From Woeseiaceae bacterium (GTDB lineage: Bacteria > Pseudomonadota > Gammaproteobacteria > Steroidobacterales > Woeseiaceae): a stretch of DNA of 64,000 bases. The notes below the pieces were generated by a model. That model had not been told where the DNA came from and did not search any database. It was given only the letters and a program-made list of their open reading frames with translations. Location: assembly GCA_028279985.1 (NCBI GenBank), contig JANQMR010000037.1, positions 186,001-250,000 on the forward strand. The letters are read 5' to 3'. Shown here piece by piece: positions 16,796 through 26,070 of this stretch; the stretch's first letter is position 1, and every line of letters starts with the position of its first letter. A program made the position numbers and the translations under genes.

Positions 16796-17284
16796 CGGCA
16801 GACCCGCTGCGACGAACTCCACACGATCGCTCGCTTCGGCGACGGCCTGGTTGAGCCGTCCCTGTCGATCCCGGAAGCTGCGCCCGAGCGGCGTACCGGG
16901 CACCAGTCCCAAGCCTATCTCGTTGGACACGAGGATCAGCTCTCCGGGTAGCGCCAGCGCGTCGAGCAGCCGCCGGACCTCCTCGTCGACATTTCGGTCC
17001 CGGTGCACGAGATTGGACAGCCACAGCGTCAGGCAGTCGACGAGTACGACGTGACCCGGCTGCATGGTCTGTTGCAGGGCTTCGACCAGGTCAATCGGCG
17101 CTTCGCGGGTTGTCCATCCCCGGCCCCGGTCGGCCTGGTGTTTCGCAATCCTCGAAGCCATCTCATCGTCGAGCGGCTCGGCCGTGGCTATGAACGTGCG
17201 CGTCGGCGCGGCCGCTTCCGCCAGTTGCAGTGCACGACGGCTTTTCCCCGACCGTGCCCCTCCCAGAAGCAGTGTGACAGACAT
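16781..17284 (-). CDS. cobU: Adenosylcobinamide kinase / guanylyltransferase
   Basis: The product is 167 residues from ATG 17284. It phosphorylates adenosylcobinamide and then adds GMP. The P-loop LLLGGARSGKSRRALQLAE is at residues 5-23; TREAPIDLVEAL, VLVDCLTLWLSNL and VSNEIGLGLVPGTPLGRSFR are typical. Upstream in-frame starts at 17302 (ATG) and 17311 (TTG) exist, and a strong GGAGGTG lies just before 17302, so a product six residues longer is possible. It is the only cobalamin gene here on the minus strand and overlaps the cobD end. Confidence 0.93.
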   Translation of the reverse strand: MSVTLLLGGARSGKSRRALQLAEAAAPTRTFIATAEPLDDEMASRIAKHQADRGRGWTTREAPIDLVEALQQTMQPGHVVLVDCLTLWLSNLVHRDRNVDEEVRRLLDALALPGELILVSNEIGLGLVPGTPLGRSFRDRQGRLNQAVAEASDRVEFVAAGLPLVLK

Positions 17285-17383
17285 GCGGTCATCATGCCGC
17301 ATCACCTCCAAAACAGAAAGCCTCGGCGTGCCGAACGACGCCTTTTATGACTGAGAGGTTGAGACAATCTTTAAGTCGCAATG

Positions 17384-18232
17384 TTACTCATCGCAGGCAA
17401 CAGCGGTTTGATGCTGTTCTCCCAAACCATCGATACCCAAGCTGATTCTATCGCCAGGATTTAGATAAACCGGCGGCTTCTGCCCAAAACCGACACCTGG
17501 TGGAGTACCCGTCGAGACGATGTCGCCCGGCTGCAGGCTCATGAACCGGCTCAGGTACTCTACAATGAACGCAGGCTTGAATATCATAGTCTCGGTATTG
17601 CCGTCCTGGTATCGCTTGCCGTTGACTTCCAACCACATGCCAAGGGCCAACGGGTCGGCAATTTCATCTTTCGTTACCAGCCAGGGACCAATCGGTCCGA
17701 ACGTATCGCAGCCCTTGCCTTTATCCCACTGGCTTCCTCGCTCCAGTTGAAATCCGCGTTCAGAAACATCGTTGCAGACCATGTATCCGGCTATGCAATC
17801 TTCTGCTTCACCGCCAGTTACGTAGCTCGCCGGACGTCCGATCACCAGGGCGAGCTCCACTTCCCAGTCCAGCTTGTCGCTATCTCGCGGTTGAATAATG
17901 TTGTCGTTAGGACCGCAAATTGCGCTGGTAGCCTTGGCGAACACCTCTGGCTCGGACGGAATCGGCATGCCTGATTCTGCAGCGTGGTCTGCGTAGTTGA
18001 GCCCAATGCAGATGAACTTGCCCACATTCGCAACGCAGGGCCCCAGACGACCAGGGTCAGGAACAACCGGCAGGGTCGAGACGTCGATGTCTGCTAACTT
18101 CCCGGACGCAATTGCCTGCCCATCGATGTCGTGAACCAGGCTCGAAAGCGACCGAACAGCGCCATCCGAATCCAATAAGCCTGGCTTCTCGTTGCCCGCT
18201 TCTCCGTATCGCAAGAATTTCATGAACGTCAT
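17384..18232 (-). CDS. FAH-family hydrolase, probably 2,4-diketo-3-deoxy-L-fuconate hydrolase
   Basis: The product is 282 residues of the fumarylacetoacetate hydrolase fold: GLNYADHAAESGMP, then DWEVELALVIGRPASYV with the metal-binding carboxylates, VCNDVSERGFQLERGSQW, FKPAFIVEYLSRFMSLQPGD and STGTPPGVGFG. In the non-phosphorylative L-fucose route this family cleaves 2,4-diketo-3-deoxy-L-fuconate to pyruvate and L-lactate. Assignment rests on the adjacent SDR, FucU and dehydratase genes. It is the last gene of the leftward operon, 4 bp after the SDR gene. Other diketo-acid substrates cannot be excluded. Confidence 0.8.
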   Translation of the reverse strand: MTFMKFLRYGEAGNEKPGLLDSDGAVRSLSSLVHDIDGQAIASGKLADIDVSTLPVVPDPGRLGPCVANVGKFICIGLNYADHAAESGMPIPSEPEVFAKATSAICGPNDNIIQPRDSDKLDWEVELALVIGRPASYVTGGEAEDCIAGYMVCNDVSERGFQLERGSQWDKGKGCDTFGPIGPWLVTKDEIADPLALGMWLEVNGKRYQDGNTETMIFKPAFIVEYLSRFMSLQPGDIVSTGTPPGVGFGQKPPVYLNPGDRISLGIDGLGEQHQTAVACDE

Positions 18233-18236
18233 GTAC

Positions 18237-19013
18237 CTAGTTGTTTAGCGTCACAAACCCGCCGTCAATCGGCACGTTCGCTCCTGTGATGAAAGCAGCA
18301 TCGTCCGAACACAGATAGGCAATCAGTGCCGCTATCTCGTCGGGTGCCCCCATTCGACCGATCGGCTGACTGTTCGCAAGCGCCTCGAACATCTCGTCAC
18401 GATTGTCTGGATAGTTCTTCTCGAGATACCGGTCGACGAACGGCGTGTGTACCCTGGCCGGCGCAACGCAATTGCATCGGATGCCGTGATTCACATAGTC
18501 ACGCGCAACCGAGTACGTCATGGTCAACACGGCACCCTTGGTCATCGAGTAGGCGAAGCGATCCGAGATGCCGACTGAAGACGCGACAGAGGCGACATTT
18601 ACAATCACTCCATACCGACGCACCTTCATGGACGGCACCACTGCGGCCATGGCGTTGTAGGTACCTTTCACGTTGACGCTGTAGAGTCGATCGAGGTCGT
18701 CTTCGCTCGTGTTTTCAATATTTCCAATATGTGCGATCCCGGCACTGTTGACGAGGAAGTCAATCGGATCGTGCTTGAGTACGTCCTCAAAAATCTCGCG
18801 GGTGGCTTTGCTATCGGAAATATCGCATCCCAGCGCTTGCGCCTCCCCCCCCTGCTCTTCGATTTCGGACACCGTATTGCCAGCCGACTCGAGGTCGAGG
18901 TCCAGCACAAAGATATTGGCGCCGGCTTGTGCGAGTCGAAGGCAAACGCTTCGACCAATACCGCTACCGCCGCCGGTCACAAGCGCGTTCTTCGCCACAG
19001 GCATGTCGGTCAT
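18237..19013 (-). CDS. SDR oxidoreductase, probably 2-keto-3-deoxy-L-fuconate 4-dehydrogenase
   Basis: The product is 258 residues, a classical short-chain dehydrogenase: VTGGGSGIGRSVC cofactor loop (about 11-23), VNSAGIAHIG, VNVASVASS and YSMTKGA catalytic Tyr/Lys, closing with GANVPIDGGF. In the L-fucose pathway such an enzyme oxidises C4 of 2-keto-3-deoxy-L-fuconate with NAD+. Its start overlaps the fucU stop by 4 nt and the FAH gene follows, so the three are co-translated. An L-fucose 1-dehydrogenase role is an alternative, but the aldo-keto reductase in the other operon fits that better. Confidence 0.8.
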   Translation of the reverse strand: MTDMPVAKNALVTGGGSGIGRSVCLRLAQAGANIFVLDLDLESAGNTVSEIEEQGGEAQALGCDISDSKATREIFEDVLKHDPIDFLVNSAGIAHIGNIENTSEDDLDRLYSVNVKGTYNAMAAVVPSMKVRRYGVIVNVASVASSVGISDRFAYSMTKGAVLTMTYSVARDYVNHGIRCNCVAPARVHTPFVDRYLEKNYPDNRDEMFEALANSQPIGRMGAPDEIAALIAYLCSDDAAFITGANVPIDGGFVTLNN

Positions 19014-19450
19014 GCATTGTCTCCGCCAATGACGCCCTTGCCCAGAATCACATTGCCATAGAGGCGAGTTTCGCCCGTGGCCACGATCGCAAATGCCTCC
19101 CGAGACCGTTCGTAAAACGCATTACGTTCAAGCGTCCCGAACTGTACGTCGAAACCCGCGCTCTCCCGGACGATTCGTCTGAACTCGACAACGATGGATG
19201 GTATCGCATCTTCGTCGCCGACCACTTCCATCGTTTGAACAGGCGCATCCACATAGGTATCGATAGGCAGCACGGACATCGTTGCCGAGAGCGCGGCCGT
19301 CGCCGAAATCCCGTCCAGTCTCACAAGTCGGCGAGCATTGGCTTCCGCCGGAAAGTTCGCGTCAACAATCGCTATTTCATCGCCGTGCCCCATTCGACGA
19401 AGAATCGACAACAGGTCCGGCGTCAGTAGTGGATCGATGTTCTTCAACAT
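19010..19450 (-). CDS. fucU: RbsD/FucU-family L-fucose mutarotase
   Basis: The product is 146 residues, the usual FucU size. MLKNIDPLLTPDLLSILRRM, GHGDEIAIVDANFPAEA and the C-terminal ATGETRLYGNVILGKGV (conserved Tyr-Gly-Asn) match the family. FucU interconverts sugar anomers, including those of L-fucose. It begins 17 bp after the GH172 gene and overlaps the SDR gene by ATGA. Confidence 0.88.
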   Translation of the reverse strand: MLKNIDPLLTPDLLSILRRMGHGDEIAIVDANFPAEANARRLVRLDGISATAALSATMSVLPIDTYVDAPVQTMEVVGDEDAIPSIVVEFRRIVRESAGFDVQFGTLERNAFYERSREAFAIVATGETRLYGNVILGKGVIGGDNA

Positions 19451-19467
19451 GGCAGCACGCGACGCCT

Positions 19468-20616
19468 CTAGTTGACCTCCAGATCGTCACGATGCGCAAG
19501 ATCCGGGAATGGACTCGTCGGCAGCGTCTGATACCAGAACGCAACTGACGAGACATCGTCCTGCAGCGGCAAGTAGCGCCGCAGGCTTTCGTCGCCGCCC
19601 CAGTTGCCGTAGTCCCTCCAACCAAGCGCCTGGATTTCCACCCGCAGACGATCCTCGAATCGAATGGGATCGACAATGTGCCATCGGTACATGCCGAATC
19701 GTTGCTGTGACTTGTACACCCCATCCGGCCTCTGGACCTGGGGAAGGCCCGCATAGGCTGTCGTGTATTCAGTGTACGAGTTAGGCTGACCCGCAACAGC
19801 GACTCCAATGTCGTAGTTGTACGAGCCCAGAAAGTAATCTTCGGTGCCGGTGCCACAGATCGTCGGATAGTCGCTATCGTCGTCTATATAGAACTTGATC
19901 TCTCCTTCACCCCACCAACCTGAGTTATTCGAGCCCCAGGTCATATAGGTGCCGACATATTGTCCGCGGCCCGCGACACCATCGATCAATGTATGAACTT
20001 CCTTGTAAGGAACCGGATTCGTGCGGCGAAACTGTGCGTGAAAGTAGGCGCAGTCGTCCGGGACCTCCGTTTCTACATAGTTGATCTGGAAATAGATAAT
20101 GGCGGTTTGCAACGGATCTCGATTCTCGAGAACCAGGCGCGCGTTCTCACGATAAGGCATCTCCCAAAAGCAGTTGAATGCCATTCCGGGATTGACACAG
20201 ACGGGTAACGACGACACGTGCGCATAACTTTCGAGGCCGCAGCAAAAAAAGTCGCCAAGCGGAACCTCGACTGATGGATGCTCCTGGTTGTCCCAGTACA
20301 TGCGGAGAATCAGGTCCCGCTTCTTCGGCCCGATCGACGTTATCCAGATCTGCTGAATGGCGCCGGCAGTTCCGATACTCGCCAAAGTATGCAGGTCGCC
20401 AGGCGCAATTTCGATGCTTGGGGAAATCTTCCAGCCCTGCCCCAGATCACGGCCCGGTGTCGCGCCTGTCCCTTCGACAGCCATCCCGCCCTTGCCGGGT
20501 TCTCCGGTCGGATTTTCGGCCGATATGGAGCGTGTTTTCGCGTTGGACAATCTCGAGAGATTGCCCAGATTCGTACCCAGCCCGTTAAATGATGACAAAG
20601 CAAAACCTCCCGACAT
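19468..20616 (-). CDS. GH172 (DUF2961) glycosidase, possible D-arabinofuranosidase
   Basis: The product is 382 residues of the DUF2961 fold, now CAZy family GH172, whose known activities act on alpha-D-fructofuranosyl and alpha-D-arabinofuranosyl units. Family motifs: the MAVEGTGATPGRDLGQGWK entry, RMYWDNQEHPSVEVPLGDFF, NCFWEMPYRENARLVLEN, and the active-site segments WWGEGEIKFYIDDD and CGTGTEDYFLGSYNY, each with a candidate catalytic Glu. I see no signal peptide, so it probably acts in the cytoplasm on oligosaccharide imported by the adjacent symporter. The neighbouring genes handle L-fucose/D-arabinose configuration, which favours a D-arabinofuranoside substrate; this is inference. Confidence 0.8.
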   Translation of the reverse strand: MSGGFALSSFNGLGTNLGNLSRLSNAKTRSISAENPTGEPGKGGMAVEGTGATPGRDLGQGWKISPSIEIAPGDLHTLASIGTAGAIQQIWITSIGPKKRDLILRMYWDNQEHPSVEVPLGDFFCCGLESYAHVSSLPVCVNPGMAFNCFWEMPYRENARLVLENRDPLQTAIIYFQINYVETEVPDDCAYFHAQFRRTNPVPYKEVHTLIDGVAGRGQYVGTYMTWGSNNSGWWGEGEIKFYIDDDSDYPTICGTGTEDYFLGSYNYDIGVAVAGQPNSYTEYTTAYAGLPQVQRPDGVYKSQQRFGMYRWHIVDPIRFEDRLRVEIQALGWRDYGNWGGDESLRRYLPLQDDVSSVAFWYQTLPTSPFPDLAHRDDLEVN

Positions 20617-20649
20617 CGTTCGACCAGTCGCCTGGCCGGATCACTTGAA

Positions 20650-22017
20650 CTACATTCCTGCTCGAATCTCTTGCAACCGGCTCGAGTTCTCGGCAACCGC
20701 CTTTCTATCGAGCTTCATACGGCTGATGATCAGCCCACAAGCGACGAATCCGATAACAGGAACCAGCGTAAATGTCACCAGTATACCCATCGCCGTTTCT
20801 TGGGTTTGCTCCACACCGCCGCTCTTGTAGCCGTAAACTGCGAGGAGAAACGTCGCCATGGCACCGCCGATCGCTAGCGCCACCTTGAGCGTACCGACAG
20901 TAAACGACGCTATCAGGCCATCCGTTCGGCGCCTGTTTTGCAGCTCGCCGTAGTCGGTGACGTCGGCCATGATCGATGTCAGCAGCGGCGCCATCATCTG
21001 GTTAAAGAAGCCGACGAAAAACTGCATCCCCAAAACAAGATACAGATACTGCGGCCCTATTAGGTACGTAACCCCCGACAGAAGCGCGAGAAGAAAGCAG
21101 AGCGCCGACCAAGCTGTTTTCTTACATACCAGCCTGGACAGCCGACCGGCCAGAGCGCTGCCGAATATTCCGCCCACCATCCAGATCGACAGAAACACCG
21201 TCACCATGAATTCGTCAGCTTTGACATAGTAGGTCATATAGTAGATGCCGGAGGTTGCCTTGATCGTCTGGGCGGTGACCATCAACAATACGACGACCGC
21301 CAACAGACGCCACTGATCATTCGCGAATACCTGCTTCAAGTCGCTCAAGTAACCCTTGGCGCCCGTATTGACCGGCTTGACACGTTCCTTGGTAGACAAG
21401 AACGTGATCAGGAACAGTACTACCGAAATGGCCGCCATTACCATCATTGCCCGCTGGTAGCCCATAGCCTTGTCCTCACCGCCGATCCAATTGGCCATCG
21501 GCAGGACCATGACGGTAACCAGGAGACCGCCTGCGGTAGCGGCCGCGAATCGATACGAATTCAAGGATGTTCGCTCAACTGGATTCGCGGTCATCGTACT
21601 TCCGAGCGCGAAATACGGTATGTTCGTCGCGGTAAACAGCAGCATCAGGAACGCGTAGGTCGCGTAGGCGTAAACGGTCTTACCCGTCATGCCCAGTTCC
21701 GGCACGGTAAACACCAGCACCGATGCGATCGCGTAGGGAACGCACAGAATCAGCAAGTATGGACGATACTTGCCCCATCGAGTGTTTGTTCGATCCGCCA
21801 GAAAGCCCATGAGCGGATCCGTGACGGCGTCGAAAATTCGAACGAACAGGAATATACCGGTTACGGTGGCCGCACTCAGGCCGTACACGTCCGTGTAGTA
21901 AAAGGCGAGGAGCAGCAAAACAGACTGATAAACGAAGTTCCCGGCCATATCGCCAAGACTGAATCCGATCTTTTCTCCTACGCTTAGTTTTCCAGTCGTC
22001 GTGATGGGGCGCTCCAA
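20650..22017 (-). CDS. GPH-family sugar:cation symporter
   Basis: The product is 455 residues with about 12 predicted membrane helices. The N-terminus KLSVGEKIGFSLGDMAGNFV, FDAVTDPLMGFLADRTNTRWGKYRPYLL and MMAPLLTSIMADVTDYGE are diagnostic of the glycoside-pentoside-hexuronide family (MelB/XylP type). It should bring a glycoside or pentose across the inner membrane. It lies between the TonB receptor and the GH172 gene in the leftward operon. Confidence 0.9.
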   Translation of the reverse strand: MERPITTTGKLSVGEKIGFSLGDMAGNFVYQSVLLLLAFYYTDVYGLSAATVTGIFLFVRIFDAVTDPLMGFLADRTNTRWGKYRPYLLILCVPYAIASVLVFTVPELGMTGKTVYAYATYAFLMLLFTATNIPYFALGSTMTANPVERTSLNSYRFAAATAGGLLVTVMVLPMANWIGGEDKAMGYQRAMMVMAAISVVLFLITFLSTKERVKPVNTGAKGYLSDLKQVFANDQWRLLAVVVLLMVTAQTIKATSGIYYMTYYVKADEFMVTVFLSIWMVGGIFGSALAGRLSRLVCKKTAWSALCFLLALLSGVTYLIGPQYLYLVLGMQFFVGFFNQMMAPLLTSIMADVTDYGELQNRRRTDGLIASFTVGTLKVALAIGGAMATFLLAVYGYKSGGVEQTQETAMGILVTFTLVPVIGFVACGLIISRMKLDRKAVAENSSRLQEIRAGM

Positions 22018-22068
22018 GAGTTTAGACGGCCGCTTTCGCCCTTGACCTCCCCGTCAACGGCTATGGAC

Positions 22069-24921
22069 TCAGAATGATCCCCTGACTCCAATCGCATACC
22101 GAGGCCCCACGTGAGACGTTGACGAGAATCTCCGCTGACCGGCCGGAAGCACTTGAAATACGTCCTGGTCGTCGTCTCCCAGGTTCACGCCGCTGAAGAA
22201 CACCGCCCAGTTTTCCGTAACGGAATACAGGACCGAAAGATCGAGCTGCGAGTAGCTGCCGTTGAAGATCTGTCCGCCGCTTCCGATAGCGCTCGCGACA
22301 CGAAGGAACTCGCTACGATCCGTGTACGCGAGACGCGCCTGGAATACGTCGGTTTCGTAGAACACCGCTGCGTTGAAGCTGGTGTCCGACACACCGTCAA
22401 AATCGATGTTCTGACCCGTCGCCTCAAACTCCGCGGAACTCTCCAGCAACGTTACGTTCGCGATGTATCCAAAGCCGAAATCGAACGCCTGCTGAATGCC
22501 AATCTCCACGCCGGTCACCTCTGCGATACCCTGGTTGTCCGGTTGACTGATAATGTCCACCGAAATGGGGCGTCTCGTACCGTCCATCTCAATGCCAGTT
22601 GCACGAATCGGCTGCCCTGCCAGGTCCGTGAAAGCACCGGTATTGACCACAGTTGCAACGAACCCGTCGATCGACTTGTGAAACAAGCCTGCGTAGGCAG
22701 CGCTGCTGTCGCCGAAGTACCACTCGATGCCAAGGTCATAGTTGTCTGACTCGACCGGCTCCAATGCGGGATTACCGGCATTCAGGGCGACCGCAAAGTT
22801 ATCGCCACCATTATCGGACGCGTTTGCGTTCACGCTGTACGCAGGTGCAACGCTCTCAAACGTCGGCCGCGTCATAGTCTTGTTGTAAGCGGTCCGCAGA
22901 TACAGATCGTCCGCCAGCTCGAAGCGAAGATTCATGCTCGGCAGTACATTGGCGTAGTTCGAATCGAAACTGACCGGGGTAGCCGAGCCTACCGACAGCG
23001 AGTCAAAGATCGTCGTGTCCGTTCCGCCGTTATCGGTAATGACGAATTCGGCGTCAAAGCCGTTGACATCCTGTTGCGTCGCGACCACACGGAAACCGAT
23101 ATCGCCTGCGAATCCCACATCGCCGAAACCGCCGTCCAGGTTGACCTGAGCGTAACCGGCGATCGTATCTTCCTCAACACCAAAAGACTCGAAGGGGTTT
23201 GGCGAAACTGTTGTAGAGAATCCGCTCGCATTCACAAAGCTGACGATCTCGGAATTCGACCGAGTCGCCGCGTTGTCCGGGAATATCAGCGAGTCGTAGC
23301 CAAAGCTGCTCCGCCACATACCGTCCAGGAAGTTGCCGGCACCCGGATTGAAGGCGCCGATGTCGCTGACAGTAACACCCGCACCGACCACCGGAATTCC
23401 GTTGCCGTTACTGGCGCGTTCGATCGTCTTGTCGCGCGAGCGGACGCGCACGCCCATCTCGATCGACGATACCAGATCGTGGTTCAGCTCCCGGATGGCG
23501 TCGAACTGAATGGCAAACTCCTCGTCTTCATTGACAGCCGCCCGGTCGTCAAGCACGGATACGACATAGTTGTCGGGGTTCCCCAGATCGGCGGCCGGGC
23601 CGCTACCCTGGTTCGTCTGCGTAATGTCGTAACCCGCATCCGATACCAGCGTATCGAATGCGAACGAGCCGTTGTCGGCATCGATTCTCACACGGTCGAA
23701 AATGCTTTCGCCCTCTGCTATTGCGTAACTCAGGTCGGTATTCAGCTCCCAGGCGCCGACCCGATGCTTGAAGTTTACGCCGAGCTGCAGGCTTTCGTCG
23801 GTAACATCCTGCAGGTCGGTTGTCAGCTCCGGGCGTAGTGTCGTGGGAAAGCGAAAAAACGTGCCATCCGAGACGAGGTCGCCAACCTGAACGCTGCCGT
23901 CGGCGTTGACGACACGACCGGCCAGATCACCATCGAATATTATCGGCAGGAAGATCAGGTTTTGATGACTTTCTTCGATTTCACGCTTGCTGTAAAGAAC
24001 GTCGACGGTTATGTCGGAATCGCCGCGCGTCCATTGCAGGGTGTTCATGATTGTCAGACGGTCTCGAGTCTCTTCATATACCTCTGCGTTGTTCGACAAC
24101 GGGAATGGGACATCGTTGGGACTGGCGTCGCCAACGCCGTCGTCATCGGTATCCAGATCCGTACTGATTCCAAACGATGGAAACCAACCGAAATTGCGAG
24201 AAAAATCTTCTCTTATCGATCGTTCGGAATACGAAACTGCAGTGAGCACGCCGAAAGATTCGTCGTCGTTTGTCCAGCTAACCAGACCTGAAAACTGAGG
24301 GTCGAATTCTTCGTTGAAGTCTCGATACGTTCCCTGCGCCGAAACTACCTTCTTGTGACCCATACTGAGCGGGCGGGCCGTCTTCAGATTGACGGTTCCC
24401 GCGATCCCGCCCTCGATGTCGCTCGCCGACGGCGATTTGACGACCTCGAGACTGTTGATAATCTCGGAGGGAAATACATCGAAGTTCGTTGCACGACCGG
24501 TGCTGGTGATGAGATTTCCGTTGAAGATCGGGTCGACGGCTTCCGTCGAGCTCAGCAAGGAACGACCATTCACGGATCCTCTTACGAAGTCCGGCCCGAG
24601 TCCGCGAAGCGACACAAAATCACCTTCACCGCGACTACGTTGAATGGCGACGCCGGTCACACGTTGCAGCGCCTCCGCAACGTTGTAGTCCGGCAGCTTA
24701 CCGACGTCCTCTGCGCTGACGGCGTCGACGAAACCGGTAGATTCTCGCTTGATATCCAGAGCACGCTCCAGCGATCCCCTGATACCGACGACGACGATTT
24801 CCTCAAGCTCGCCTTCGTCTTGCGCGTGCGCAGGTATTGCCGCTAGCGGTGTCAAAAATGCCGCAGATAGTGCCGCCACACGATAACGAGCAATTAAGTT
24901 TATGACTTTATTGAAAATCAC
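22069..24921 (-). CDS. TonB-dependent receptor of the sugar locus
   Basis: The product is 950 residues with a signal peptide (LSAAFLTPLAAIPAHAQ), a TonB box (EEIVVVG), a plug (about 45-170; VGKLPDYNVAEALQRVTGVA, VSLRGLGPDFVRGSVNGRSL) and a large barrel ending in VRGSF. This subclass is typical of carbohydrate-specific receptors in proteobacterial saccharide loci that lack SusD. It heads the leftward operon. The operator-like palindrome at 25004-25019 lies about 85 bp upstream of its start. Confidence 0.92.
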   Translation of the reverse strand: MIFNKVINLIARYRVAALSAAFLTPLAAIPAHAQDEGELEEIVVVGIRGSLERALDIKRESTGFVDAVSAEDVGKLPDYNVAEALQRVTGVAIQRSRGEGDFVSLRGLGPDFVRGSVNGRSLLSSTEAVDPIFNGNLITSTGRATNFDVFPSEIINSLEVVKSPSASDIEGGIAGTVNLKTARPLSMGHKKVVSAQGTYRDFNEEFDPQFSGLVSWTNDDESFGVLTAVSYSERSIREDFSRNFGWFPSFGISTDLDTDDDGVGDASPNDVPFPLSNNAEVYEETRDRLTIMNTLQWTRGDSDITVDVLYSKREIEESHQNLIFLPIIFDGDLAGRVVNADGSVQVGDLVSDGTFFRFPTTLRPELTTDLQDVTDESLQLGVNFKHRVGAWELNTDLSYAIAEGESIFDRVRIDADNGSFAFDTLVSDAGYDITQTNQGSGPAADLGNPDNYVVSVLDDRAAVNEDEEFAIQFDAIRELNHDLVSSIEMGVRVRSRDKTIERASNGNGIPVVGAGVTVSDIGAFNPGAGNFLDGMWRSSFGYDSLIFPDNAATRSNSEIVSFVNASGFSTTVSPNPFESFGVEEDTIAGYAQVNLDGGFGDVGFAGDIGFRVVATQQDVNGFDAEFVITDNGGTDTTIFDSLSVGSATPVSFDSNYANVLPSMNLRFELADDLYLRTAYNKTMTRPTFESVAPAYSVNANASDNGGDNFAVALNAGNPALEPVESDNYDLGIEWYFGDSSAAYAGLFHKSIDGFVATVVNTGAFTDLAGQPIRATGIEMDGTRRPISVDIISQPDNQGIAEVTGVEIGIQQAFDFGFGYIANVTLLESSAEFEATGQNIDFDGVSDTSFNAAVFYETDVFQARLAYTDRSEFLRVASAIGSGGQIFNGSYSQLDLSVLYSVTENWAVFFSGVNLGDDDQDVFQVLPAGQRRFSSTSHVGPRYAIGVRGSF

Positions 24922-25003
24922 ACCGACCCCCTACTTTTGAAAATATATTTCGTATATGCAATTTTGAGCGAGAATCACATATCGTTGCCGTATTTGCAAG
25001 TGC

Positions 25004-25019
25004 TTTTCATAAATGAAAA
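25004..25019. promoter_or_regulatory. Operator-like palindrome upstream of the receptor operon
   Basis: TTTTCATAAATGAAAA is a palindrome (18 bp with flanking C/G, 25003-25020) lying in the AT-rich leader of the leftward operon. The same TTTTCA-N4-TGAAA core is at 26071-26086 before the rightward operon. It is probably a binding site for the IclR regulator encoded between them. Nearby GTATATGCAA (about 24953) and GTATTTGCAA (24990) may form a second motif. Confidence 0.5.
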
Positions 25020-25076
25020 GTCAAAACTGGAAGATTCGGCTACTTGTTTTCCGCCCTTATCCAGTCGATGAGGGCG

Positions 25077-25202
25077 CTAGAGGGAGCCTCTGCATCAGTC
25101 CGGCGAGACTCATTGTGTGTCAGGACACCGAGATCGAGGCACGCTGACACACCGCCCCGACACACAATGAGACCGGTATGACTTGTGCGGACGCTTCCCT
25201 AG
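25077..25202. repeat. CTAG-ended palindromic element with nested hairpin
   Basis: The 126-bp segment starts CTAGAGGGAGCCTCTGCA and ends GCGGACGCTTCCCTAG; the ends are imperfect inverted copies. Inside is a perfect 13-bp inverted repeat, CTCATTGTGTGTC (25109-25121) and GACACACAATGAG (25159-25171). The outer left arm matches the element at 63213-63250. The right-end CTAG contains the TAG stop codon of the IclR gene. It could also serve as that gene's transcript end. Confidence 0.6.
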
Positions 25203-26002
25203 CTTACGAAGCCCAATTCCTTGGAGATTTGCGACGCTGTATCTCCAGTGAGTTCGATAGCGGATTCGAGGGAGACGGAGTGCGATCCGTCAATATAGAA
25301 AACAAACGGCATTACCAATGCTGCCGCTATCTGTCCCGACCGGTCGAAGATTGGAAACCCTATGTCTTGGACGCCCTGAACCTGAGCGCTTTTCATGATC
25401 TCGTTTCCCTGGCGCTTGACCCGCGCCACCAGGCTTTTCACCTCGCTCGCTTTCGGCTTCTTCTGACTCTTGGGAATCTGAGCCAGCATAGACGATCGAG
25501 TCTGTTCGTCGGCGAATGACAACAGAACATGGCCGGAACATGAGCCGATCAGCGCGGCGGCGGCCCCCAATCGAACACTGAAAATGCGCTCGGTCGGCGC
25601 GTCCTGTTGCGCAACGACATGCCCGCGACCTTCATAGTAGATAACCAGATGACAGGACTGACTCGACTCCAACGCCAGCCTTTTCATAAGGGGGACGGCA
25701 ACGGCGGAAAGTCTCGCGACTGGCGGAAACCGGTGCGATAACTCGAACATCTTCAGCGTGATGACATAAGCATCGGAGTCCTCTCGCAAATGAATGTAGC
25801 CACGTTGCTCCAGCACGGCCATCATCCTGAAGACCTGACCCACCGACCGACCTTGCCGCTTAGCCAATTGACTAATGTTCAGCCCCATCGGCTCCTCGGC
25901 CAGCAACTCGAGGATATCGAGGCCCTTCTCCAGCGCTGGTGACGTGTACTCCTTGCGGCGACCCGCGGTCGCGCGCGGTTTATTCGATTGACTGTTCGGC
26001 AT
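25199..26002 (-). CDS. IclR-family transcriptional regulator
   Basis: The product is 267 residues. Residues about 18-80 are the winged helix (ALEKGLDILELLAEEPMGLN, LAKRQGRSVGQVFRMMAVLE, GYIHLREDS) and about 95-255 the effector domain (LALESSQSCHLVIYYEG, RLGAAAALIGSCSGHVLLSF, PIFDRSGQIAAALVMPF). It lies between the two divergent operons and probably controls both through the TTTTCA-N4-TGAAA sites. The ligand is likely a pathway sugar acid. Its stop codon sits in a CTAG-ended repeat. Confidence 0.88.
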   Translation of the reverse strand: MPNSQSNKPRATAGRRKEYTSPALEKGLDILELLAEEPMGLNISQLAKRQGRSVGQVFRMMAVLEQRGYIHLREDSDAYVITLKMFELSHRFPPVARLSAVAVPLMKRLALESSQSCHLVIYYEGRGHVVAQQDAPTERIFSVRLGAAAALIGSCSGHVLLSFADEQTRSSMLAQIPKSQKKPKASEVKSLVARVKRQGNEIMKSAQVQGVQDIGFPIFDRSGQIAAALVMPFVFYIDGSHSVSLESAIELTGDTASQISKELGFVS

Positions 26003-26070
26003 TTGATTCCTTTATCAACCCGCAGGCGGATATGAAAGATTTGGCCATCCCGCGAACCAGATTTGACATG

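Noticed and set aside
23074..23838. Plus-strand open frame of 254 codons inside the TonB receptor
   Set aside because: Antisense to a continuous, recognisable receptor barrel; no start signal or family match.
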